Origin: Lichenicoccus sp964247695
Lineage (GTDB): Bacteria; Pseudomonadota; Alphaproteobacteria; Acetobacterales; Acetobacteraceae
Assembly: GCA_964247695.1 (NCBI GenBank)
Contig: CAXTVI010000020.1
Coordinates: 1-64,000 of the forward strand
Length of the DNA: 64,000 bases
Direction of reading: 5' to 3'
Under the pieces are notes generated by a model. That model was not told the origin of the DNA. It worked only from the letters and a program-made list of their open reading frames with translations, and made no database searches. Position 1 is the first letter of the stretch, and every line of letters starts with the position of its first letter. A program made the translations under genes and the position numbers. Shown here one piece after another: positions 52,052-61,028 of the stretch.

Positions 52052-52390
52052 ATGACCTACGTGGTCACCGAGAACTGCATCCGCTGCAAATACATGGACT
52101 GCATCGAGGTATGTCCTGTCGACTGCTTCTATGTCGGCGACAACATGCTTGTCATAAATCCGGACGAATGCATCGATTGCGGCGTCTGCGAGCCGGAATG
52201 CCCGGCCGAGGCGATCTTCCCGGACAGCGACGACCGCGCCGGCGCCTGGGCGGAGAAGAACACCGAGTTCTCCAAGACCTGGCCGAACATCACCCGCAAG
52301 GGCACTCCGCCGGCCGATGCCGACGAGTGGAAGGACAAGCCGAACAAGGCCGAGCTGTTCTCCCCCGAGCCGGGCGTGTCGTCCGGCTGA
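52052..52390 (+). CDS. fdxA: Ferredoxin FdxA (seven-iron type)
   Basis: 112 residues, exactly the usual FdxA length from the ATG at 52052. The cysteines are at 9, 12, 17, 21, 25, 40, 43, 46 and 50 (TENCIRCKYMDCIEVCPVDC and ECIDCGVCEPECP), consistent with one [3Fe-4S] and one [4Fe-4S] cluster. The C-terminal acidic extension (WAEKNTEFSKTWPNITRKG) is typical. It is a soluble cytoplasmic electron carrier. In many alphaproteobacteria the next gene is carD; here it is the first gene of the ACIII cluster, 162 bases on. Confidence 0.95.
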   Translation: MTYVVTENCIRCKYMDCIEVCPVDCFYVGDNMLVINPDECIDCGVCEPECPAEAIFPDSDDRAGAWAEKNTEFSKTWPNITRKGTPPADADEWKDKPNKAELFSPEPGVSSG

Positions 52391-52552
52391 TGCCCGTCGC
52401 CTGACGCAAACGTTTGCCCGGAGGCCCTGGCAGCCGGCGCGGCGGCCAAGCATAACGGCATGGCAATGTCGGATGTGAGGCGGGTATGGGCATGACAGGT
52501 TCCGGGAAGGCACATCCGGCACAGAAGCGGCCCTGACCGGCAGGCGCCGTCC

Positions 52553-53212
52553 ATGCGCCAACTGTTCGCGCCCGGTGCCGATGCCTGGCTGCGGCTGGTG
52601 CTGCTCTCGGTGCTGCTCCTCGCCGGCGGCTCGGTGCTCGTGCTGGAGATGCTGCAGCACTCGTCCTACGTCTCGCGCGTCGGCATCGCGCCGGAGCAGC
52701 CGGTGCCGTTCAGCCACAAGCACCATGTCGGCGAGCTCGGACTGGATTGCCGGTATTGCCACACCACCGTCGAGGTCAGCGCCACCGCCGGGCTGCCGCC
52801 GACCCATACCTGCATGACCTGCCACTCGCAGCTCTGGACGGGAGCGGCGATGCTGGCTCCGGTGCGCGACAGCCTGGCCCGGGATCAGCCGCTGGCCTGG
52901 ACCCGGGTGCATCGGCTGCCGGACTACGTCTATTTCAATCACAGCATCCATGTCGCCAAGGGCATCGGCTGCTCGTCGTGCCACGGTGCGATCGACCAGA
53001 TGCAGCTCACCGCGCGGGCGCAGAACCTCACCATGCAGTTCTGCCTCGACTGCCACCGCAACCCGGCACCGCGGCTGCGCACATCCGACCAGGTCTGGAA
53101 CAGCGAATGGACGCCGCCCGCGGACCAGGCGTCGCGCGGCAAGGCCCTGCTCGCGCAGTACCACATCCGCAGCGGAGCCCAGCTCTCCGACTGCTCGATC
53201 TGTCATCGCTGA
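52553..53212 (+). CDS. actA: ACIII subunit ActA, pentaheme cytochrome c
   Basis: 219 residues. One N-terminal membrane anchor (LVLLSVLLLAGGSVLVLEML) is followed by a periplasmic domain with five heme sites: CRYCH, CMTCH, CSSCH, CLDCH and CSICH. This count and the VPFSHKHHVGELGLDCRYCH start match ActA of Alternative Complex III, which passes electrons from the ActB/ActC side to the downstream cytochrome. First gene of the cluster; ActB follows 13 bases after the stop. The gap before it (52391-52552) probably contains the cluster promoter but no clear hexamers were found. Confidence 0.94.
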   Translation: MRQLFAPGADAWLRLVLLSVLLLAGGSVLVLEMLQHSSYVSRVGIAPEQPVPFSHKHHVGELGLDCRYCHTTVEVSATAGLPPTHTCMTCHSQLWTGAAMLAPVRDSLARDQPLAWTRVHRLPDYVYFNHSIHVAKGIGCSSCHGAIDQMQLTARAQNLTMQFCLDCHRNPAPRLRTSDQVWNSEWTPPADQASRGKALLAQYHIRSGAQLSDCSICHR

Positions 53213-53225
53213 TGGCGACACGCGG

Positions 53226-56111
53226 ATGAGTCGCGACCACCCCGGCCTGACCGAGCTCCGCCGCCGGCTGTCGTCGCAGCACGGCGCGCTCTGGCGCAGC
53301 CTGGACCAACTCGACGACAACGACGCCTTCCGGCGCTTCCTGCATACGGAATTCCCCGGCACCACGCCGGCACGCGGCGTCGACCGGCGCGCCTTCCTGC
53401 GCGTGATGGCGGCGTCGCTGTCGCTGGCCGGGCTCGCCGGCTGCGACGATCCCGACGACGACGATCCACGCTCGAAGGAGATCCCCTACGTCAACCAGCC
53501 GCAGCAGGCGCGGCCGGGCCAGGTGATGCGCTACGCGTCCTCCACCCTCATCGACGGGCATGCCAACGGCGTCACCGTGCTGACCCGCGACGGACGGCCA
53601 GTCAAGATCGAGGGTGCTGCGGCGCACCCCTGGAGCCGTGGGGGCACCGACATCGCCGGCCAGGCCTCGGTGCTGGATTTCTGGGACCCGTTCCGCTCCC
53701 AGGCGGTGCTCCGGCTCGGGCGTCCCGACGATTCGGACAGCCTGCGCCCGGTGCTGAACACCTTGCCACGCGACGGGCTGCATCTGCTGACGGGTCCCGT
53801 CACCTCGCCGTCGCTGCTGGAGCAGATCCAGGGCCTGGAGCAACGGTTCCCGGGCATGCGCTGGCATGTGCACGCCCCGGCGGACGCGATGGCCGCACAA
53901 GCCGGCGCCGCTGCCGCATTCGGGCGTCCGCTCGACACGCTGTACGATTTCTCGCAGACGCGGACAGTGGTGTCGCTGGACGGCGACCTTCTCGATCCGG
54001 GTCCGCGCCAGGTCGGCCTCGCCTCGCGCTGGGCCGAGGCGCGCCGGGCCTCGGCCCGCGCCGGCTCGCTGCTCACCCTGCATGCGGCGGCGCCGACACC
54101 GACGCTCACCAGCAGCAAGGCGGACCACAGCCTGGTCGCGAGCCAGCGCGACATCGAGCGGATGGCGCACACCCTGCTCGAGGACGGCAATGCGAATGCC
54201 TGGCAGCAGCGGGTGGCGCAGGCGCTGGCGGCGGCGCCGGGACGCTCGATAGTGGTCGCAGGCGCCTGGCAACCGGTGTCGGTGCACGAGGCGGTGCACC
54301 GGCTGAATGCGCGGCTCGGCAATGTCGGCGTGCTGCATGTCGAGCCGGTAGCGGCGCCGGCGGAGGATCTCGGCGCTCTGGTACAGGCGATGCAGCGCGG
54401 CGAGGTGCGTACGCTGCTGGTGCTCGGGGTCAACCCGGTGCAGGACGCTCCCGCTTCGCTCGGTTTCAGCCAGGCGCTCGAGCGGGTGCCGATGAAGCTG
54501 CATGCCGGGCTCTATGCCGACGAGACCGCAGCGGTTTGCGACTGGCACCTGCCGCTGGCGCATCCGCTGGAGAGCTGGGGCGACGCGCGCGCCGCGGACG
54601 GCACCGTCAGCCTGATCCAGCCGACCATCCTGCCGCTCTATGCCGGGCGATCCGCCGCCGAGATCCTCTCGCTGCTGAGCGATGCGCAGCCGCGGGATGG
54701 GCAGACATTGCTGCGCTCGTACTGGCGCACGAGGCTGGGCGCCGACTTCGACGCGGGGTGGCACACGGCGCTGCTGCACGGGTTCGTCGAGCGGACGCAG
54801 GCCGAGCCTGTCAGCGTGGCACCCACTGCCGGCGCCAGTCCGCGCCCCGCAGTGCCGGACGTTGCGCCGAAGTCGGTCGAGGTGCTGTTCCGGCCCGATC
54901 CGGTGCTGCGCGATGGCGCCAGCGTCAACAATGCCTGGCTGCAGGAGCTGCCGCGGCCGCTGACCCGGATCGTCTGGGACAATGCGGTGCTGGTGTCAGC
55001 CGCCCTCGCGAAAGATCTGGGAGCCGTCGAGGGTGATGTGCTGCGGCTCGAGGCAGACGGCCGCGCCGTCGAGGGGCCGGCCTGGATCATGCCCGGGCAG
55101 GCCACGCGCAGCGTGACCCTGACGCTGGGCTACGGCCGCACGAACCCCGACATGCTCGCCACTGGCCTCGGCTACGACGCGGCACTGCTGCGGCCGGCCG
55201 CGACGCCGTTCCATCTCGCCTCGGCCTCGATCACGCGCACCGGGCGCCGGCACGCGCTGGTGACGACGCAGAACCACAATACGATGGAAGGCCACGACCT
55301 CGTGCGCGTGCAGCAGGTCGGCGCGGCACCGGTCGGCGACCAGGGGGAAGCGCCGGACATGCTGTATGGCGGCAAGTCGGCCACCGGAAGCTCGCCGGCC
55401 GGCAATCGCGCCTGGGGGATGGTGATCGACCTCGACAGCTGCATCGGCTGCAATGCCTGCGTGGTGTCGTGCCAGTCGGAGAACAACATCGCGGTGGTCG
55501 GGCGCGAGCAGGTGGCCGAGGGCCGCGAGATGCACTGGCTGCGCGTCGACCGCTACTACGAAGGCCACTTTGAAAGCCCAGGCACGCACTTCCAGCCGGT
55601 GCCGTGCATGCATTGCGAGGATGCGCCCTGCGAGGTGGGCTGTCCGGTGGAAGCCACCGTACACGACCATGAAGGCCTCAATGTCATGGTCTATAACCGC
55701 TGTATCGGCACCCGCGCCTGCTCCGGCTACTGCCCGTACAAGGTGCGCCGCTTTAACTACCTCGACTACAGCGCCGGCGTGATTCCTCAGCTCGCGGAGC
55801 AGCGCAATCCGGATGTCACCGTTCGCGCCCGCGGCGTGATGGAGAAATGCACGTACTGCGTGCAGCGCATCGCCCAGGGCCGCATCGACAGTGACAAGAG
55901 CGGCAACCCGATCGCCGATGGCAGCGTGCGGACCGCCTGCCAGACAGCCTGCCCGACGCAGGCGATCAGCTTTGGCGACCTCAACGACACGCACAGCGAG
56001 GTGCGCGCGAAGCGGCACGACCCGCGCAACTACAGCCTGCTCGGCGACCTCGGGGTGAAGCCGCGCACGACGTATCTCGCCGAATACAAGCCGGGCGCCG
56101 AGCCGACATGA
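53226..56111 (+). CDS. actB: ACIII subunit ActB, molybdopterin-oxidoreductase-like with Fe-S domain
   Basis: 961 residues. A twin-arginine signal (DRRAFLRVMAASLSLAGLAGC) exports the protein; the Cys after it is lipobox-like, as in other ActB proteins. Residues to about 700 resemble the catalytic subunit of molybdopterin enzymes, which in ActB binds no cofactor. The C-terminal part holds Fe-S cysteines: CIGCNACVVSCQSEN, CMHCEDAPCEVGCP, CIGTRACSGYCPYKVRRFN, and CTYC with CQTACPTQAI, giving three [4Fe-4S] and one [3Fe-4S] by family analogy. It takes electrons from quinol oxidation at ActC. The stop overlaps the next start (ATGA at 56108-56111). Confidence 0.93.
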   Translation: MSRDHPGLTELRRRLSSQHGALWRSLDQLDDNDAFRRFLHTEFPGTTPARGVDRRAFLRVMAASLSLAGLAGCDDPDDDDPRSKEIPYVNQPQQARPGQVMRYASSTLIDGHANGVTVLTRDGRPVKIEGAAAHPWSRGGTDIAGQASVLDFWDPFRSQAVLRLGRPDDSDSLRPVLNTLPRDGLHLLTGPVTSPSLLEQIQGLEQRFPGMRWHVHAPADAMAAQAGAAAAFGRPLDTLYDFSQTRTVVSLDGDLLDPGPRQVGLASRWAEARRASARAGSLLTLHAAAPTPTLTSSKADHSLVASQRDIERMAHTLLEDGNANAWQQRVAQALAAAPGRSIVVAGAWQPVSVHEAVHRLNARLGNVGVLHVEPVAAPAEDLGALVQAMQRGEVRTLLVLGVNPVQDAPASLGFSQALERVPMKLHAGLYADETAAVCDWHLPLAHPLESWGDARAADGTVSLIQPTILPLYAGRSAAEILSLLSDAQPRDGQTLLRSYWRTRLGADFDAGWHTALLHGFVERTQAEPVSVAPTAGASPRPAVPDVAPKSVEVLFRPDPVLRDGASVNNAWLQELPRPLTRIVWDNAVLVSAALAKDLGAVEGDVLRLEADGRAVEGPAWIMPGQATRSVTLTLGYGRTNPDMLATGLGYDAALLRPAATPFHLASASITRTGRRHALVTTQNHNTMEGHDLVRVQQVGAAPVGDQGEAPDMLYGGKSATGSSPAGNRAWGMVIDLDSCIGCNACVVSCQSENNIAVVGREQVAEGREMHWLRVDRYYEGHFESPGTHFQPVPCMHCEDAPCEVGCPVEATVHDHEGLNVMVYNRCIGTRACSGYCPYKVRRFNYLDYSAGVIPQLAEQRNPDVTVRARGVMEKCTYCVQRIAQGRIDSDKSGNPIADGSVRTACQTACPTQAISFGDLNDTHSEVRAKRHDPRNYSLLGDLGVKPRTTYLAEYKPGAEPT

Positions 56112-57994
56112 AGGCCCCCGCCTTGCAGCCCGGGTTGCGCTGGTGGCTGGCGCTGGCCGCGTCCGTCGGGTTGATCGGCGTGCTGGTGATTTCGCTCGGC
56201 TGGCTGCTCTACGAGGGCACCGGCGTGTGGGGCAACAATATCCCCGTCACCTGGGCGCTCGACATCGTCAGCTACGACTGGTGGATCGGCATCGCCTGTG
56301 GCGCCCTGGTGGTGTCGTCGGCGATGCTGCTGTTCGGCACGCCGGAACGCGACGCGCTGAACCGGATTACCGAAACCGTGGCGGTGCTGGCCGCGGCGGC
56401 GGCGGCGGTGTACCCGATCATCCATCTCGGGCGTCCGTGGTTCTTCTACTGGAACCTGCCTTATCCCAACACCATGCTGCTGCAGCCGCAGGTGCGCAGC
56501 CCGCTGTTCTGGGACGCCATCGACATCCTGTCCTATCTCGCCATAAGCGTGTCGTTCTGGGGCGCTGGGCTGCTACCCGACCTCGCCAGCCTGCGCGACC
56601 GGGCCTCGGAGCGCATCACCGAGGGCGACCCGAACTACGAGAACCGCCGCCGGCTGCTCGCCCGGATCTATGGCATCGCGGCCCTCGGCTGGCGCGGCTC
56701 GGCGATGCACTGGCATCGCTGGCGGCAGGCGATGCGCTGCCTCGCCCTGCTCGGGTTGCTGATCGTGCCGACCCTGCAGACGGGAGCCGCGGTGATGTTA
56801 GCCGGCACCGTGCTGCCGGGCTGGCACGACACCATCATGCCCGTGAGCTTCCTGGTCGGCTCGGTGTTCTCGGGCGCCGCCGCGGTGGCGCTGGTCAGCA
56901 TGGTCACACGCTCGGCGCTCCGCCTCGAAGGCACCATCGACGCCCGGCCGCTGGCGCTGCTCGGCTGGCTGCTGCTCGGGCTGGGCCTCACGGACCTCTA
57001 TTGCGAGGCAGCCGAGCTCTATTCCACCCTGATCGGCGGCGACAGCTACGAGATCGCGTCGCTGCACCGACGGCTGTCCGGCAACCAGGCCTGGGCGTTC
57101 TGGACCATGCTCACGGCTGGCCCGCTCGCATCGCAACTGCTCTGGCTGCCGTCCGTCCGGCGGTCCGCCACCGCGATCGCCAGTCTCGGCGCCACCATCT
57201 GCGTCGGCATGTGGGCCGAGCACTTCATGGTCATCGTGACCGCCCTCGAGCACGACTTCCTGCCTTCGTCGGCGCACGCGTACTCGATCGGCTTGTGGGG
57301 GCTGGCGACCTTCGCGGGCTCTGCCGGGTTGTTCCTGTTCCTGCTGCTGGTGCTGCTGCGTATCCTGCCGGCGGTGGTGCTGTCCCTGCGCACGCAGCAG
57401 GACCCGCATCCGGCGGTGCAGTTCAAGTCGCCGGCGCACGGCGCGCCGCTCTGGGGCGTGGCAGCCGAGTTCGACCAGCCCGGCCGGATGATCGAGGCGG
57501 CGCGCCAGATGATGCGCGAGCCGGGCATCGTGCGCTCCGGCATCTCGCGGCTCGACCTGTTCTCGCCGGTGCCGCTGGAGGAAGCGGACGCGGCGCTCGA
57601 GCTGAACTCGCGGGGTGTCCCGGAGGCAGCAGCCACCGGCTTCGTGCTCGGCGCGCTCTCGATGTTCGGCTACTGCGCCTATGTCGGCTCGACGTACTAC
57701 GTGCTCGATATCGGCGGCCGGCCCTGGTTCTCCTGGCCGTCCTACATCGTCCCGAGCGTGTCGTTCGGACTGCTCTGCGCAGCACTCGGCACCATGGGGA
57801 TGCTGCTGGTCAAGAACCGGCTGCCGCGCCTGAACCATCCGGCGTTCAACATCCCCAACTTCAACCACGCCTCGCACGACCGGTATTTCCTGGTGCTCGA
57901 GGGGCTGGTGGAAAGCTTTCCGGCGGAACAGGCCTGGGCGACGCTGCACGCGCTGAAGGCGCGCCCGCTGCAGATCAGCCGGGTGCCGCGATGA
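56108..57994 (+). CDS. actC: ACIII fused subunit ActC-ActD (NrfD-like quinol site plus DUF3341)
   Basis: 628 residues in one frame. Residues 1 to about 430 are ActC: ten hydrophobic helices of the NrfD/PsrC type, with ITETVAVLAAAAAAVYPIIH, GRPWFFYWNLPYPN and HDTIMPVSFLVGSVFSG, the expected quinol-binding subunit. From about 440 the sequence is ActD (DUF3341): LWGVAAEFDQPGRMIEAAR, DLFSPVPLEEADAALEL, two helices around YVLDIGGRPWFSWPSY, and PAFNIPNFNHASHDRYFLVLE. Normally actC and actD are separate genes. No internal stop is present and the joint has no start-like spacing, so this is a real fusion in the sequence as given. Confidence 0.92.
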   Translation: MKAPALQPGLRWWLALAASVGLIGVLVISLGWLLYEGTGVWGNNIPVTWALDIVSYDWWIGIACGALVVSSAMLLFGTPERDALNRITETVAVLAAAAAAVYPIIHLGRPWFFYWNLPYPNTMLLQPQVRSPLFWDAIDILSYLAISVSFWGAGLLPDLASLRDRASERITEGDPNYENRRRLLARIYGIAALGWRGSAMHWHRWRQAMRCLALLGLLIVPTLQTGAAVMLAGTVLPGWHDTIMPVSFLVGSVFSGAAAVALVSMVTRSALRLEGTIDARPLALLGWLLLGLGLTDLYCEAAELYSTLIGGDSYEIASLHRRLSGNQAWAFWTMLTAGPLASQLLWLPSVRRSATAIASLGATICVGMWAEHFMVIVTALEHDFLPSSAHAYSIGLWGLATFAGSAGLFLFLLLVLLRILPAVVLSLRTQQDPHPAVQFKSPAHGAPLWGVAAEFDQPGRMIEAARQMMREPGIVRSGISRLDLFSPVPLEEADAALELNSRGVPEAAATGFVLGALSMFGYCAYVGSTYYVLDIGGRPWFSWPSYIVPSVSFGLLCAALGTMGMLLVKNRLPRLNHPAFNIPNFNHASHDRYFLVLEGLVESFPAEQAWATLHALKARPLQISRVPR

Positions 57995-58530
57995 GGCGGG
58001 GTTTCGCCGCCGTCCTGGCGGCCGCCCTGCTGGTGATGCAGGGCTGCAAGCGCGAGGACATGGCGGTGCAGGACAAGTCGCGCACCTGGAATGTCAGCCA
58101 CCTGTTGCCGCACGGCCGCGTGGTGCAGCCGCCGGTGCCGGGGACGGTGTCGCCGGATGACCATCCGCCGGCGCCGCAGCCCCGCGTCATCGATGCAGCC
58201 CTGCTGGCGCGCGGCGAGCAGCGCTACGCGATCTACTGCACGCCCTGCCACGGACGCGACGGGCTTGGCGACGGCATGATCGTGCGCCGCGGTTTTCCGC
58301 ATCCGCCCGACCTGCACGCGCAGGCGCTGCGCCGGATGCCGGCGTCGCGGCTCTTCGACGTCATCGATCGCGGCTACGGCGTGATGTACGGCTACGGCGA
58401 CCGCATCGACCCGGCCGACCGCTGGGCGGTGATCGCCTATGTGCGCGCCCTGCAGCGCAGCGGCGACGTGCCGGCCTCGGCCCTGACCGCCGGCGACCGC
58501 AAGCGGCTCGACCAGGAGACGTCACGTTGA
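57991..58530 (+). CDS. actE: ACIII subunit ActE, monoheme cytochrome c lipoprotein
   Basis: 179 residues. It begins with a lipoprotein signal (AAALLVMQGC with the lipidated Cys) and has one heme site, CTPCHGRDGLGDGM, with a likely axial Met in YGVMYGYGDRI and the C-terminal DRWAVIAYVRALQRS helix common in ActE. It is the outer electron-accepting or -donating cytochrome of ACIII, reducing the oxidase or a soluble cytochrome. The start overlaps the ActCD stop (ATGA), and its own stop overlaps the ActF start. Confidence 0.93.
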   Translation: MRRGFAAVLAAALLVMQGCKREDMAVQDKSRTWNVSHLLPHGRVVQPPVPGTVSPDDHPPAPQPRVIDAALLARGEQRYAIYCTPCHGRDGLGDGMIVRRGFPHPPDLHAQALRRMPASRLFDVIDRGYGVMYGYGDRIDPADRWAVIAYVRALQRSGDVPASALTAGDRKRLDQETSR

Positions 58531-59513
58531 GCCGGCGGATCGCCGTGCTTGCCGGGGTTCCGGGGGTGGCGTTGCTGGTGTGGCTGCTGCTCGCCGGCGG
58601 GGTCGCGATGCAGTCCTATCTCGGCGCCTGGCTGGCGCTGGCGGCGCTGCCGCTTGGGGCGCTCGCGGTCCTGATGGGACTGGAAGCCGCAGGCGCCGCG
58701 GACCAGCCGGTCGCGAGCGGCCTGCGCCGTCTGCTGCCGCTGATTATCCCGACGGTGCTGGCGGCGCCCGTGCTGGAGCGCGGCGCCTTTCCGGACCTGC
58801 CGGGTGCCTGGTTCGCACACAGCGCATTCCTGCTGCGGCAGGGCCTGATCCTGCTGGGCTGGAGCCTGTTGGCCCTGGTGTTCGTGCGTCCGCCCGCCGC
58901 GCGCCAGGCAGCCGGCCGGCGCATGCTGGGCGGCGTTGGCCTGCTGGTGCATCTTGCCCTGGTCACGCTCGCGGCCACCGACTGGATCGCATCCTTGCAC
59001 CCAGGCCTGCTGCCGGCGGGCGTCGGGCTGGTGCTGCTCTGCGCGCAAGCCGGCGCCGCCGCTTCAGTAGCGGTCCTGTTGCTGCCGACAACGGTGCGCG
59101 ACGCGCAGGCCGCGCGGCTCGCCGTGCTGCTGACGGTGCTGCTCGCGGGCTGGGCGTTCCTGCAGTTCACGCAGTACCTGGTCATCTGGTCGGCCGACCT
59201 GCCGCGCGAGGCGGAGTGGTATCTGGCGCGCAGCCGCGGGCTCGGCACGGCAGCGCAATGGCTGCTGCCCGCATCGCTGGTGCTGGCCGTGCCGCTGCTC
59301 GTCTGGCGTCCGGTGTGGACGCTGGTGCCATGCGCAACCGGCCTGCTGGCGCTGCATGTGGTCGAGATGTTCTGGCTGGTGACCCCGAGCCTGCGCGGCC
59401 GGTTTTCCGTCTCGCCACTCGACCTCGTGGCGCTGCTCGGCATGGCCGGCGTGGCGGCAGCGCTGATCGCGCCGAGTCCGGGCCGGCCGGAAGTGCGCCA
59501 TGCCGCGCCCTGA
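58527..59513 (+). CDS. actF: ACIII subunit ActF, polytopic membrane protein
   Basis: 328 residues with about nine or ten hydrophobic helices. The block FLQFTQYLVIWSADLPREAEWYLAR is typical of ActF (QYLVIWxxxLPxExxWY). ActF is structurally related to half of ActC and helps anchor the complex. The TTG start overlaps the ActE stop as TTGA; the last 14 bases overlap the next gene. ActF here lacks some N-terminal residues seen in longer homologues, but all helices seem present. Confidence 0.88.
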   Translation: MSRRIAVLAGVPGVALLVWLLLAGGVAMQSYLGAWLALAALPLGALAVLMGLEAAGAADQPVASGLRRLLPLIIPTVLAAPVLERGAFPDLPGAWFAHSAFLLRQGLILLGWSLLALVFVRPPAARQAAGRRMLGGVGLLVHLALVTLAATDWIASLHPGLLPAGVGLVLLCAQAGAAASVAVLLLPTTVRDAQAARLAVLLTVLLAGWAFLQFTQYLVIWSADLPREAEWYLARSRGLGTAAQWLLPASLVLAVPLLVWRPVWTLVPCATGLLALHVVEMFWLVTPSLRGRFSVSPLDLVALLGMAGVAAALIAPSPGRPEVRHAAP

Positions 59514-60057
59514 CCGCGGACCGCCCGGGCTGCTGCTCGGTGCCGCGATCGGATCGGTCGCCGGTGCGGCCGCCATGGTCGGCGGCGGAATGCTCTGGCG
59601 GTGGCGCCACGCGATCCCGGAGGCGGTCGCCGCGGGCGAGGACCCGGGCGCGCGCGGCCTGCCCGAAACCCCGCCGAGCGCCGCTGCGCTGGAACGGGGC
59701 TTCGAAACGAGCGACATGAGCGCCGCGACGCTCGCCCGCAGCGCCGCCGTGCTGTTCCTGGTTGCGATCGTCGCGATCGGGCTGATGATCGGCATGCTGC
59801 ATGCGTTCGCCGACCAGCGCCGCGCGGCACCCGCGCCGAGCCGGCTGCAGCAGGCGGCGATCGTGCCACCCCGGCCGCATCTCGAGGCGGACCCGAAGCA
59901 GGAGTACGACCTCGCGATGCATGCCATGGATCATGCGCACGGGTCCTGGTCCTGGATCGATGCCGCGCATACGCGAGCGCGCGTGCCCGTCGAGCGCGGC
60001 AAGGCGCTCAGCGTCGGCCGTTCTCTGGACGACCGGGCGCTGGACGAGACGCCATGA
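59500..60057 (+). CDS. Small two-helix membrane protein between ActF and oxidase subunit II
   Basis: 185 residues. Two hydrophobic helices (near 11-31 and 80-103: AAVLFLVAIVAIGLMIGMLH) flank a 45-residue loop. The C-terminal 75 residues are polar and include RPHLEADPKQEYDL, then SWSWIDAAHTRARVPVERGKAL, which resembles a motif (YGWxDxxxGVVRIPIxRAM) seen in small proteins beside caa3/ACIII genes elsewhere. It has no heme or copper ligand set. The position, and overlaps on both sides (14 and 4 bases), suggest a supercomplex subunit or assembly factor. Similarity to ActG is possible but not shown. Confidence 0.75.
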   Translation: MPRPDRGPPGLLLGAAIGSVAGAAAMVGGGMLWRWRHAIPEAVAAGEDPGARGLPETPPSAAALERGFETSDMSAATLARSAAVLFLVAIVAIGLMIGMLHAFADQRRAAPAPSRLQQAAIVPPRPHLEADPKQEYDLAMHAMDHAHGSWSWIDAAHTRARVPVERGKALSVGRSLDDRALDETP

Positions 60058-61028
60058 CGCAGGACGCGCTGGCGCTGTGGCCGGCCTCCGCCTCGGCCAG
60101 TGCCGCCGAGACCGACCACCTGATCCTCGGCTTCACCGTGCTGACCCTGCTGCTGACGGTGCCGATCTTCATCGCCATCACCTGCTTCGCGATCTGGTTC
60201 CGGGATGGCCGCATAGCGTTCCGGACCTACACTGAGAAACGGAACCGCATGCTCGAGGTCAGCTGGATGCTGATCCCGTTCGTGCTCACCCTGGTGTTCT
60301 TCTACTGGGGTGCCAGGATGTTCGACACCCACAAGCATCCGCCCGGCAATGCGATCCAGATCAGCGCGATCGCCAAGCAATGGATGTGGAAGTTCCAGCA
60401 TCCTGGCGGACAGGCCGAGATCAACGACCTGCATGTCCCGCTCGGCCAGCCGGTGGTGATCAGCATGATCTCGCAGGACGTGATCCACGCGCTCTACCTG
60501 CCGGCGCTGCGTATCCAGATGGAGACGCTGCCCGACCGCTACACGCAGCTCTGGTTCAAGGCGGACCGGCCCGGGACCTACCACCTGTTCTGCTCGGAAT
60601 ATTGCGGCACCGACCATTCCGTCATGGGCGGCTACCTGACCATCATGCAGCCCGCCGACTACCAGAGATGGCTTGGCCAGTCCTCGACCTCCGGCTCGCT
60701 GGTGGCGCAGGGCAAGGCCGCATTCAGTGCGCATGGCTGCTCGGGCTGCCACAACGGCGGCGCTGCGGTGCGCGCGCCGTCTCTCGCCGGCCTGTTCGGC
60801 AATCCCGTACCCTTGCAGGCTGGCGGCACCATCATCGCCGACGACCAATACATCCGCGACAAGATCCTAGATCCGGACCGTAACCTGATCGCCGGCTACC
60901 GCCAGCTCATGCCGGTCTTCAAGGGCGTGATCGACGAGGGCGAGATGATGGCGCTGGTGTCGTACATAAAATCGCTGGGTGGCACGCCACCGGACGGAGC
61001 AACGTCCCCGGATGGAGTGAAACCATGA
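60054..61028 (+). CDS. ctaC: Cytochrome c oxidase subunit II with fused cytochrome c (caa3 type)
   Basis: 324 residues. Two N-terminal helices are followed by a cupredoxin domain with the complete CuA site: Cys180, Glu182, Cys184, His188 and Met191 in CSEYCGTDHSVM, plus the earlier His in DVIHALYLP and the electron-entry Trp in KQWMWKF. A C-terminal cytochrome c domain has its heme at Cys229-Cys232-His233 (CSGCH) and an axial Met in YRQLMPVF. This makes the oxidase caa3-type, able to take electrons directly from ActE. Start overlaps the preceding stop (ATGA). Confidence 0.96.
   Translation: MTQDALALWPASASASAAETDHLILGFTVLTLLLTVPIFIAITCFAIWFRDGRIAFRTYTEKRNRMLEVSWMLIPFVLTLVFFYWGARMFDTHKHPPGNAIQISAIAKQWMWKFQHPGGQAEINDLHVPLGQPVVISMISQDVIHALYLPALRIQMETLPDRYTQLWFKADRPGTYHLFCSEYCGTDHSVMGGYLTIMQPADYQRWLGQSSTSGSLVAQGKAAFSAHGCSGCHNGGAAVRAPSLAGLFGNPVPLQAGGTIIADDQYIRDKILDPDRNLIAGYRQLMPVFKGVIDEGEMMALVSYIKSLGGTPPDGATSPDGVKP

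Noticed and set aside
59601..60053. Upstream extension of oxidase subunit II
   Set aside because: CtaC homology begins after the ATG at 60054; the upstream frame is a shadow of the two-helix protein gene.
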